A DNA stretch of 64,000 nt, taken from the NCBI GenBank assembly GCA_963779645.1, contig CAVZYX010000015.1, forward strand, positions 248,001 through 312,000, given 5' to 3'. The translations under genes were made by a program, and so were the position numbers. Positions 43,696-50,877 of the stretch are shown piece by piece. The stretch's first letter is position 1, and the number at the start of each line of letters is the position of its first letter. Under the pieces are notes generated by a model. The model made no database searches. It was not told the DNA's origin and saw only the letters and a list, made by a program, of their open reading frames with translations. This DNA is from CALMBW01 sp963779645. GTDB lineage: Bacteria; Actinomycetota; CADDZG01; WHSQ01.

Positions 43696-44710
43696 TCCAC
43701 AAGAGATACTTCGTCGCGCAGCAGCGTCGCCTCAATCTCCCCTCAATTACGAAGGCATCCTAGGTCGCGCCAAGCGACTCAGGCGCGCTCGGTTCATCGT
43801 GGTGGCATCCTCTTGCTTGGCCCTTGCATCTGGTGGTTGGGTTGTCGCTGCAGGAAGCGGGAGTGATTCCATCCAACCTCCGGTTGTGAGTGGCCCCACG
43901 GCTTCCACGAGTCAAACCCCTGACCCGAAGAGTTCTCTAAACGGAGAACCCGGCAATTCGGGCTTCTCCCCATCCACTTACCCGGAAGATGGCAGCTTGG
44001 TCATGCCTCTCGAGTTCGTCGACGGGACCACATCGGAACTAATCTTCTCCCCCGAACTTGGGTTGGATCGGCTAGTCCTAAGTGTCTTTACGGCAGGAGG
44101 ATTAGGAACAATCGATCGATCCATTTACATCAGTTACGGCGATGGCTCGAACTTTATGAGCGAAGGGCCATTTGAGACGTTTGAGGGCCACGATGGTGAC
44201 AAGGTTGAGGTCTGGGAAGGTGCCGAAGATGCGTATCCAGGTCGGAATCTGGTGTTCAGGTTCGGAAACTGGTTTGTAGCGGCGCCAATTGAAAACGATC
44301 CCAAGTTGGACGATGGAGCGATGACCCAGTGGGCACGTTACCTGATTGGGCATCAATCACCTGCCGGTTTCCTCATTCTCGAGGAACGCGGCACGCTGCA
44401 ACTTAAGGAACCGCGATCCAACGCCGGCCACAGTTTGATGTTGCATGGAGGGAGGGAAGGCCCGACCGTTCAGCTCTTCCCCGGACCATGCCAACCTCCA
44501 GTTAAATCTGAAACCGACCCGGATGTTCAAGTCATGGACGACGGGACGATTGTAAGCTTCACCCACATTGAGGGAAGCGATAACGAGTTCCTTGCCACCT
44601 GGTGCGAGGATGGCACAATGTTGGTTCAGGTCGAGGATGCGACTGAGGTATTTGCCAAGTCCGCTGCTAAGGGAATTCGAGCCCGAGGAACGGAATCTCC
44701 TTCAGGTTAG
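43685..44710 (+). CDS. Membrane-anchored putative anti-sigma partner
   Basis: A 341-residue protein. The short cytoplasmic N-terminus (about 37 residues) has no zinc motif; a single helix (FIVVASSCLALASGGWVVAAG) follows, then a long extracellular part with a Ser/Pro/Thr linker and beta-rich domain. Coupling to the ECF gene (11-bp overlap) marks it as the likely anti-sigma or sensor. Its outer domain is not one I recognise, but it could sense redox state or the Cys-rich protein. Confidence 0.78.
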   Translation: MQSDPQEILRRAAASPQSPLNYEGILGRAKRLRRARFIVVASSCLALASGGWVVAAGSGSDSIQPPVVSGPTASTSQTPDPKSSLNGEPGNSGFSPSTYPEDGSLVMPLEFVDGTTSELIFSPELGLDRLVLSVFTAGGLGTIDRSIYISYGDGSNFMSEGPFETFEGHDGDKVEVWEGAEDAYPGRNLVFRFGNWFVAAPIENDPKLDDGAMTQWARYLIGHQSPAGFLILEERGTLQLKEPRSNAGHSLMLHGGREGPTVQLFPGPCQPPVKSETDPDVQVMDDGTIVSFTHIEGSDNEFLATWCEDGTMLVQVEDATEVFAKSAAKGIRARGTESPSG

Positions 44711-44986
44711 GGTTCGTCGGCATCTTCGGATTTCACGCCACAGGTCTGTAATACGCAGGTCGTTCATACAAGACGTCAAGATGCGCAAGACCTGACTTCT
44801 GGAGTTGACCCGGTTACACGGCCAAGGAGTCAACCGAACCTGGGGCGATCCCAAGTTGCTGACGCCTTCCGTGTCTCCTTCGGCAAAGACGGGATGCGCG
44901 GTCGTTAGCTAGAGATCACTTGTTACTCCATGTGAGGTGTTCCAGTCCGAACGTTTTTCGCTGGGCCGCTATGCACAATCTAATGC

Positions 44987-45798
44987 TTACGCCCACACCA
45001 ATACGTTTCTAAAGGCAGCGGCCGCCGGCAGGGTGCCCTCGTCAATCCGTCCGGCGAGTTCCTCGGAGCGGGGAGCCCATAAGTTGGCATGGAGGCGCAT
45101 GCTCAAGTGAGGGATCGGCGTCGGATCCCAACCGACACGTTCATGGACAGTCTTGCCGTCTACCAGCCAGGCCACATGGTCCGGTTGCCAGTCGATGCGG
45201 TGGGCTTGCTCCTTCGGGCAAAGGAGGCGAGCGCCATCAACTTGCCCGCATCCGAGAAGCGGGAGAACGGCGCGTTCTTTGGAAAAGTCGGATCAGCCAA
45301 TCCGTAGATCGAGGCATAGCGGTTCCCTGGTTCGTTCATCACGTCCGCGATCAAAGTGATATTGAGGTTTGGATCAATCTCGTAGAAAGCGCCGATCGCG
45401 CCCTCCCACACCAATGCGTAGCACGGCATGCCCTGAGGAAACGGCGACATGCCAAATGCACAAAGCAGGTGCGATCTCTCGTGGGAGGAGGAAAAGAACG
45501 GAACTGACTCTCCCATCAAGCGGCGACGGTCCACAGAGATGCCATCTTTAGCGACGCCACGATACCCAACGTGAGACGGTGACCCCGTGGGCCGCGCCTC
45601 GCGCGGCCACCAACCTCCTGTGCACAGTACGTCGGGCACCTGATCTAGCAGGCCGAAGGCGTCGAGCATGTCGCGGGCAGCGATCGGCGTGTACCGGTAG
45701 TTGGAGTCCTTCTCCGCTTCGATGGAGGAGACAAGACGACCATCGCGAAGATGCGCGACGGCTCCGTCGTGTCCAGGGTTGTACGACAGGATGTTCAC
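44987..45798 (-). pseudogene. Truncated, frameshifted NodU/TobZ-type carbamoyltransferase
   Basis: The N-terminal carbamoyltransferase signature NILSYNPGHDGAVAHLRDGRLVSSIEAEKD begins at GTG 45798. The reading continues through GKLMALAS near 45250, then must change frame to read PKEQAHRIDWQPDHVAWLVDGKTV and ends with VLVWA at 44987. The fragment covers only about half of a normal enzyme and lacks the C-terminal part. It is a decayed gene that adds to the impression of a degraded element. A GTG start and no tight operon partners are visible. Confidence 0.8.
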
Positions 45799-45932
45799 GG
45801 TCGCGAAACGCTCCGCGATCGTAGAGTCGAACGGCGACGACCGCGAGAACCGGAGCCGACGAGCCGCCACAATTGCGCAGTTGATGCGCAATCGTGCTCG
45901 TGAAGTAAGCCCGAAGTGGGGAACATGAGTTG

Positions 45933-46006
45933 TGGGGGCGGTTGGACTCGAACCAACGGCCGATCGATTATGAGTCGATTGCTCTGACCAACTGAGCTAC
46001 GCCCCC
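45933..46006 (-). tRNA. tRNA(CAU), intact copy inside the element
   Basis: A 74-nt cloverleaf on the minus strand. The acceptor GGGGGCG pairs fully with CGCCCCC and the discriminator is A. The D-arm reads GCTC-AGTTGGTCA-GAGC. The anticodon stem is ATCGA/TCGAT around loop CTCATAA, and the T-arm is GTTGG-TTCGAGT-CCAAC. CCA is not encoded, unlike the split tRNA. CAU could be elongator Met or lysidine-modified Ile2; resemblance to the split gene favours Met. It lies 150 bp inside the right junction and may compensate for the gene the element destroyed. Confidence 0.93.
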
Positions 46007-46037
46007 TTGGAAAACCGATGCACATTCTCCTTCTTCA

Positions 46038-46080
46038 AGTGGACTTGAGTAGACAGCACAACGTGGAACAAATATGGAAC
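46038..46080 (+). repeat. Element repeat R2, right copy
   Basis: Partner of 39695-39737 in the same orientation. It ends GTGGAACAAATATGGAAC (17 of 18 matches). It lies between the intact tRNA and the right junction. Confidence 0.6.
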
Positions 46081-46109
46081 ATCGAAGGTCTTGCTTCGTC
46101 CAACAACCC

Positions 46110-46134
46110 CTCTGACCTGCGCTTTCGCGCCGAG
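46110..46134 (+). repeat. Element terminal repeat R1, right copy
   Basis: Partner of 39625-39649, same orientation, 22 of 25 identical; begins CTCTGACCTGCGC. It is 22 bp inside the right tRNA junction. Confidence 0.7.
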
Positions 46135-46156
46135 AAATCGGAGTGACTACTCGATC

Positions 46157-46193
46157 ATGAGTCCGTCGCTCTAACCAACTGAGCTACACCCCC
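46157..46193 (-). pseudogene. 5' half of a split tRNA-Met(CAU) gene
   Basis: On the minus strand it reads GGGGGTG acceptor, D-arm (AGCTCAGTTGGTTAGAGC), anticodon stem ACGGA and CTCAT, then departs from any tRNA (GATCGAG cannot pair with the stem). Joined to 39561-39607, ACGGA pairs with TCCGT, and GGGGGTG with CGCCCCC (one G-U). It is the other part of the interrupted gene. Confidence 0.88.
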
Positions 46194-46224
46194 GCTGGCC
46201 GAAAGCCTATAGCGATGGCACCGG

Positions 46225-46914
46225 CTAGTCCCCGGCCACGCCTATCCATCGGTAGCCGACCCCTGGTTCGGTCACGATGAAGCTCGGTAGTGCCGCGTCG
46301 TCGCCAAGCTTCTGCCGAAGTTGGCGAACGTAGACATGGAGGTAGTGGCTTTCGGTCCCGTAACCCATCCCCCAAACCTTTCGTAGAAGCCAAGAATGGG
46401 TGAGAAGCTTGCCAGGATTGGTAGCTAGGACCTCCAGCAGCGCGTACTCAGTTGGCGTTAGGTGGATGCTTCCTTCTCCTCGATGTACGAGACGCCTCGC
46501 AAGATCGATCACAAGATCGTCGTATGTCAACACGGCGGGCGCTTCTGTTCTGCCATTGCTTCTGCGCAAGGTTGCGCGCATCCGCGCAAGAAGCTCGTCG
46601 ACATCGAACGGCTTCGTCACGTAATCATCGGCCCCGGCGTCCAATGCGGTCACCTTGTCCTCCTGCGCCTCGCGTACCGACAGGACGATGACCGGCATCT
46701 CTGTCCAAGCTCTTAGGCGGCGGATCACGTCCGCACCGTCCATGTCCGGCAGTCCGAGATCGAGAACCATGAGGGCAGGCTCTCGAGCAGCGGCGAGAGC
46801 GAGACCCTCCTCGCCAGTGCCCGCGGCCAAGACCTCGTAATGACTCGCTTCAAGGGTCGTCTTTAACGCTCTAAGGATCTGTGGTTCATCATCAACAACG
46901 AGGATCTTCGTCAC
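46225..46914 (-). CDS. OmpR-type response regulator, KdpE-like
   Basis: A 229-residue regulator. The receiver has D8/D9, the phospho-Asp in LMVLDLGLPDMDG and K in YVTKPFD; the C-terminal winged helix ends TEPGVGYRWIG. Sequence blocks such as THSWLLRKVWGMGYGTESHYLHVYVRQLRQKLGDD are typical of KdpE. It overlaps the KdpD-like kinase by 4 bp. The system is divergent from a KimA-type potassium transporter rather than kdpABC. Confidence 0.92.
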   Translation of the reverse strand: MTKILVVDDEPQILRALKTTLEASHYEVLAAGTGEEGLALAAAREPALMVLDLGLPDMDGADVIRRLRAWTEMPVIVLSVREAQEDKVTALDAGADDYVTKPFDVDELLARMRATLRRSNGRTEAPAVLTYDDLVIDLARRLVHRGEGSIHLTPTEYALLEVLATNPGKLLTHSWLLRKVWGMGYGTESHYLHVYVRQLRQKLGDDAALPSFIVTEPGVGYRWIGVAGD

Positions 46915-48371
46915 GACTGCGCGTGCTCTGCGATCACCGGCACGTCCGCTTCGCCCGATGTAGTGGCTGCCGGAAGCTCGAAACAGATCGTGGTGCCTCC
47001 ACCAGGGGCGCCTTCGGCCCAGATCTTCCCGTTGTGAGCAAGTACAACAGCGCGGGCGATCGCTAAGCCAAGCCCCGTGCCTGCGCGCGCTGCCCCGACC
47101 GGTCGACTGTAGAACTCCTCGAACACCCGGCCGCGTTCCTCCTGGGGGATCCCTGATCCACGATCACTAACGCGCGTCTGAATGACGCCATGCCACTCGG
47201 AAACGGAGATCTGGATCTCGCTCCCTCTGGGCGAGAATCTCATTGCATTCTCGAGGAGATTGGTGAGTACCTGCTCGATCTGGATCGGATCGGCATCGAT
47301 CGCTGGAAGATGGGCGCGAAGATTCGTGCGGATGGTGTACTCGGCCAAGGCCCGGGCCATACGGCGAAGCGCAGCGGCGATGACATCCTCGAGAAAAACC
47401 GACTGTTTAGACGGAACCAGCGCGCCGGCTCGCATCCGAGCCAGCTCTAGAAGGTTGCCGACGATCTGATTCAGATGATCGGCCTCCTCGATCACCGTCC
47501 GAGCCATCTCCTCTCGCTGCGCTTCCGTGTACTCCGCGCCCTCGGCAAGAAGGCCCGTCGCGCTCGCCTTGATAGACGCGAGTGGAGTCTTTAGATCGTG
47601 GGTCACCGACGAGAACAGGGCGGCCCTGAGCGAACTCGTCTCCGCCTCGAGTTTCACCCGCCTCACTTCCTGGTCTAAGACCATTCGCTCAACAGCCAGC
47701 GCGATCTGACTAGCGATGCTTTCGAGAACCTGGACCTCGGAGGAAGAGAACAGCGGCGCGTCCAGGGCCCGTTGCGTGTTGAGCGAACCCACGGCGGAAG
47801 TGTCGGTAGCCAGCGGGATACTCACGGAGGGGCCAGTTCCGATGCTTTCGGCGGGAAAAGAGGCGGTACCTACATCTGTCACGATCTCACAGCGTGTTAG
47901 TCGGAACAGATCGACAAGTGCCATGCAAAGATCCACGAGGATCTGCTCGAAGGCCTCATTCGAGATGAGCCGGGTCGCCGTTTGGCTCAGGAGCTGCGCC
48001 TCCGTCGCACGTCGCTCGGCGCGATCACGCTGCTCGAGTGCATGGCTCAGCAGCGTCCCGACGATGACCGCGGATACAAGGAAGACGAACAGAGCGACGA
48101 GGTCGGCGGCTTCATGGATCACGAAGGTATGGCGAGGTTCTGTGAAGAAGAAGTTCAGACCGGCGAATGAAAACAGCGAAGCGAGAAGTCCGCTGGTACG
48201 CCCCGCCACTGCAGACGCCACGACCACCCCAAGCAGGCACAGTGCAGTTGCTGCAGCCAGGTTGTGAGATCCAAGGACGAGCGCAAGCCCCACGGCTGTC
48301 GCCGAGGCAAGCACACTGACCGCAGCGATACGGCGACGCGACGGCCGGATAGGCAGAAGCAATTCCTTCAC
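46911..48371 (-). CDS. KdpD-like sensor histidine kinase without the N-terminal KdpD/Usp domains
   Basis: A 486-residue kinase. Four membrane helices (DUF4118-like, residues 15-110, with GLNFFFTEPRHTF) precede a GAF-like domain, then HisKA with the phospho-accepting His in FSSVTHDLKTPLASIKASATGLL, and a HATPase (NLLENAMRFSPRG; DRGSGIPQEERGRVFEEFY; GTGLGLAIARAVV). E. coli KdpD is about 900 residues and has cytoplasmic KdpD and Usp domains, which are absent here. It probably senses potassium or turgor through the membrane domain. Confidence 0.9.
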   Translation of the reverse strand: MKELLLPIRPSRRRIAAVSVLASATAVGLALVLGSHNLAAATALCLLGVVVASAVAGRTSGLLASLFSFAGLNFFFTEPRHTFVIHEAADLVALFVFLVSAVIVGTLLSHALEQRDRAERRATEAQLLSQTATRLISNEAFEQILVDLCMALVDLFRLTRCEIVTDVGTASFPAESIGTGPSVSIPLATDTSAVGSLNTQRALDAPLFSSSEVQVLESIASQIALAVERMVLDQEVRRVKLEAETSSLRAALFSSVTHDLKTPLASIKASATGLLAEGAEYTEAQREEMARTVIEEADHLNQIVGNLLELARMRAGALVPSKQSVFLEDVIAAALRRMARALAEYTIRTNLRAHLPAIDADPIQIEQVLTNLLENAMRFSPRGSEIQISVSEWHGVIQTRVSDRGSGIPQEERGRVFEEFYSRPVGAARAGTGLGLAIARAVVLAHNGKIWAEGAPGGGTTICFELPAATTSGEADVPVIAEHAQS

Positions 48372-48419
48372 CTTCTAAGTGTCCTCCTGTTACAAAGACC
48401 TCAGCAACAGACGTCCTCG

Positions 48420-48438
48420 TCTTTAGACGTTCTTTAGA
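48420..48438. promoter_or_regulatory. Tandem direct repeat, candidate KdpE-like binding site
   Basis: TCTTTAGA at 48420-48427 recurs at 48431-48438, an 11-bp period. Head-to-tail repeats at this spacing are how OmpR-family regulators bind as tandem dimers. The site is in the divergent kdpD-like/kimA gap, so the KdpE-like regulator is the obvious candidate. Confidence 0.6.
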
Positions 48439-48492
48439 AGATGTAGGCACTCCTTGAGCCCCCCCTGACCTCCCTGAGTAGACGCTCTAGAT

Positions 48493-50877
48493 GTGAGTGC
48501 CGAACGATCTGCTGACCTCAAAGAAAAGCCCGTTTCCGGAGGAAATGGCCGTCCTCAACGATCGGACCTCGGTGTTCGGATCAAGCGGAAGCTGGTAGGT
48601 GAACCGCTCCCCACCGAACGGCTGATCCACGAGCGCCTCGGTAAACCCACGGCCCTCGCGGTTTTTGCCAGCGACAACCTTTCCTCTTCGGCTTATGCCA
48701 CCGAGGAGATCCTCCGAGTCCTGCTCTACGCCGGGTTCGGTGCGATGACCTTCTCGCGGGTCATACCGATCACCATCGCGCTGCTCCTTGTACTTGCAGT
48801 GTTGCTCTTCTCATATAGACAGACGATCCGTGCTTATCCCCAGGCGGGCGGTGCCTATCTCGTCACGCGAGATAACTTCGGAATCTTGCCGGCGCAGATC
48901 GCAGGCACAGCGCTACTAACCGACTACGTGCTGACGGTTTCGGTATCGGTATCGGCAGGGACGGCTGCTCTCACGTCTGTGTATGAACCTCTACATCCAT
49001 ACCGCGTCGTGTTGTCTATCGCCTTCATCGCGCTGCTAACGATGGGCAATCTCAGGGGAGTCAAGGAGTCGGGTCGCCTCTTCGCCGCACCGACCTACTT
49101 CTTCTTGATAATGATGTTCTCGCTCCTTGGTGTGTCCTTCTTCAAGTTCCTCACAGGTTCACTTCCTGCTAACGCATCTCAGTTTCCCGTTCCTGAAGCC
49201 GAGAGTTACGCGGGAGTTGCGCTCGTGTTCCTGATCCTGAGAGCCTTCGCCTCCGGTGGCGCTGCCGTGACGGGCGTTGAAGCGATCTCGAACGGAGTAC
49301 CCGCGTTCAAGCCACCCGAGTGGAAGAACGCGATCACCACTTTGATGTGGATGGGCCTCCTACTCGGTGCGATGTTCCTAGGTCTCTCGATCATCGCGGC
49401 TCATCTCGACATCGTGCCGGATCCTCACGAGAAGGTCACAGTCGTAGCTCAGATCGCTAAAGCCGTCTTCGGCGAAGGTGGGCCGGGGCACGCCCTATTC
49501 ATCATGCTTCAGATAGGCACGATGTTGATCCTGGTCCTCGCCGCGAATACGAGCTTCGCGGACTTTCCCCGACTTGCAAGCTTCCACGCGGGTGATCACT
49601 TCCTCCCCCGCCAACTCACGCGCTACGGGGACCGACTCGTTTTCTCCAACGGGATAGTGGCTCTCGCCGGGTTCGCGGCGCTGCTTGTATGGGTCTTCGA
49701 TGCCAGCGTCACGCGTTTGATCCCCCTCTATGCGATCGGGGTTTTCACCTCCTTCACCTTCTCCCAGGCAGGGATGGCCAAGCACCACGTGACGCTGAAG
49801 GAGCCGGGATGGCGCAAGGGGTTCGCCATCAACGGGTTCGGAGCTCTCGTCACAGCCCTGATGACGGTGATAATCGCGGCCACAAAGTTCCAACAGGGTG
49901 CGTACATCATCCTCGTTGCGATCCCTGTGATCCTGGTCGGGCTGCTGAAAGTCAACCGCCACTACGTCGAGAGCTCGGCGGCGCTCCGGGACCCCGGTCG
50001 TACCGTTCCGATCCACGACCTCCCGAGCCAGCGTGTCGTCATACCCGTTGACGTTCCAGGGCCAGATGACAACTACGCCGTGGCCTACGCACGGCGGCTC
50101 AATCCTAAGGACATCCGCCTGCTCCACATCGCCCCGCCCGGCACCTCAGGTCAGCTTTTGGTCGACAATTGGGGCCACCTGGGCGAAGTCATCGACGGCC
50201 GGTTAAAGCAACACGACATCCGAACCGAGATCCGCAACTACGTCCGCGAGGTCCACTCCCAATCGCCCGAGAAACACACCCTCGTCAATGTGATCATCCC
50301 CGAGACCGTCAGACATCTCGGGTGGAGACACGTGATCCGCAACATCCATACTCAGCGGATCAAAGCGACGATCGTTCGTGAAGCAGACGTCGTCGTCACC
50401 AACGTCACCTACCATGCGGGCTACGAACAGCTCGAGCCGGTCGGAGAACCTGTTCGGAGGCAGCTGCTTGCCGAGTGGCATCACGTCGCGATCGTCCTGG
50501 TCGCCGGTGTCCACAACGCGACCGCCCGCAGCCTCCGCTATGCGGTCTCGCTGCAGGCCGACGAGGTGCGCTGCGTCCACGTTGCAGTGGATGACAAAGA
50601 AGCCGAGCAGGCGCGGAGCGATTGGACCTCATTGAACACACGGCTTCCCATGGAGATCCTCGAGTCGCCCTACCGTCAGATCGCTAAGCCCGTACACGCT
50701 TTCGTTCGAGAGATACTCGATGACAAACCCCAAACCTTCGTGACGCTTGTGCTCCCGGAGTTCATCGTCCGCAAGTGGTGGCACAGGTTCCTACACAACC
50801 AAACCGCGCTGACATTAAAGGGGACCTTCCTCTTCGAGCCTTCGGTAGTTGTGTCTTCCGTCCCCTACCGCCTATAA
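48493..50877 (+). CDS. KimA-type potassium transporter (APC superfamily)
   Basis: A 794-residue transporter. A conserved cytoplasmic N-terminus (GEPLPTERLIHERLGKPTALAVFASDNLSSSAYATEEILR) leads into about twelve helices (residues 70-480) typical of KimA, the KUP-related K+/H+ symporter. The C-terminal 300 residues hold two Usp-like segments, longer than Bacillus subtilis KimA. The start is GTG 48493 with no clear ribosome site, so the mRNA may be leaderless or nearly so. The divergent KdpDE-like system suggests control by potassium. The 121-bp leader is too short for the c-di-AMP riboswitch found before some kimA genes. Confidence 0.88.
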   Translation: MSAERSADLKEKPVSGGNGRPQRSDLGVRIKRKLVGEPLPTERLIHERLGKPTALAVFASDNLSSSAYATEEILRVLLYAGFGAMTFSRVIPITIALLLVLAVLLFSYRQTIRAYPQAGGAYLVTRDNFGILPAQIAGTALLTDYVLTVSVSVSAGTAALTSVYEPLHPYRVVLSIAFIALLTMGNLRGVKESGRLFAAPTYFFLIMMFSLLGVSFFKFLTGSLPANASQFPVPEAESYAGVALVFLILRAFASGGAAVTGVEAISNGVPAFKPPEWKNAITTLMWMGLLLGAMFLGLSIIAAHLDIVPDPHEKVTVVAQIAKAVFGEGGPGHALFIMLQIGTMLILVLAANTSFADFPRLASFHAGDHFLPRQLTRYGDRLVFSNGIVALAGFAALLVWVFDASVTRLIPLYAIGVFTSFTFSQAGMAKHHVTLKEPGWRKGFAINGFGALVTALMTVIIAATKFQQGAYIILVAIPVILVGLLKVNRHYVESSAALRDPGRTVPIHDLPSQRVVIPVDVPGPDDNYAVAYARRLNPKDIRLLHIAPPGTSGQLLVDNWGHLGEVIDGRLKQHDIRTEIRNYVREVHSQSPEKHTLVNVIIPETVRHLGWRHVIRNIHTQRIKATIVREADVVVTNVTYHAGYEQLEPVGEPVRRQLLAEWHHVAIVLVAGVHNATARSLRYAVSLQADEVRCVHVAVDDKEAEQARSDWTSLNTRLPMEILESPYRQIAKPVHAFVREILDDKPQTFVTLVLPEFIVRKWWHRFLHNQTALTLKGTFLFEPSVVVSSVPYRL

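Larger units (their letters stand above)
39608..46156. mobile_element. Integrated element inside tRNA-Met, about 6.5 kb
   Basis: Sequence between the two tRNA halves. Core repeats are GACTCAT at 39601-39607 and 46157-46163, extending to GACTCATAATC versus GACTCATGATC (10 of 11), as expected for tyrosine-recombinase exchange over a 7-bp anticodon loop. The interior is visibly lower in GC than both flanks. It carries two pairs of imperfect direct repeats, a divergent pair of operons (five minus-strand genes; sigma factor plus partner), a decayed carbamoyltransferase and an intact tRNA(CAU). No integrase, relaxase or transposase is seen. 39608-39864 and 44711-44986 hold no gene I can support. 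Probably a non-autonomous or degraded integrative element. Confidence 0.75.

Noticed and set aside
39608..46156. The split tRNA as a large tRNA intron
   Set aside because: The insert is 6.5 kb with protein genes, its own tRNA and direct repeats; there is no group I/II intron core visible.
39561..46193. The tRNA split as a simple assembly chimera
   Set aside because: The halves rebuild one perfect tRNA, share only a 7-11 bp core, and the insert has paired terminal repeats and distinct composition. It cannot be fully excluded without reads.
48372..48492. c-di-AMP riboswitch before the KimA-type gene
   Set aside because: The leader is only 121 bp and shows no long paired structure of that class; the tandem TCTTTAGA repeat explains it better.
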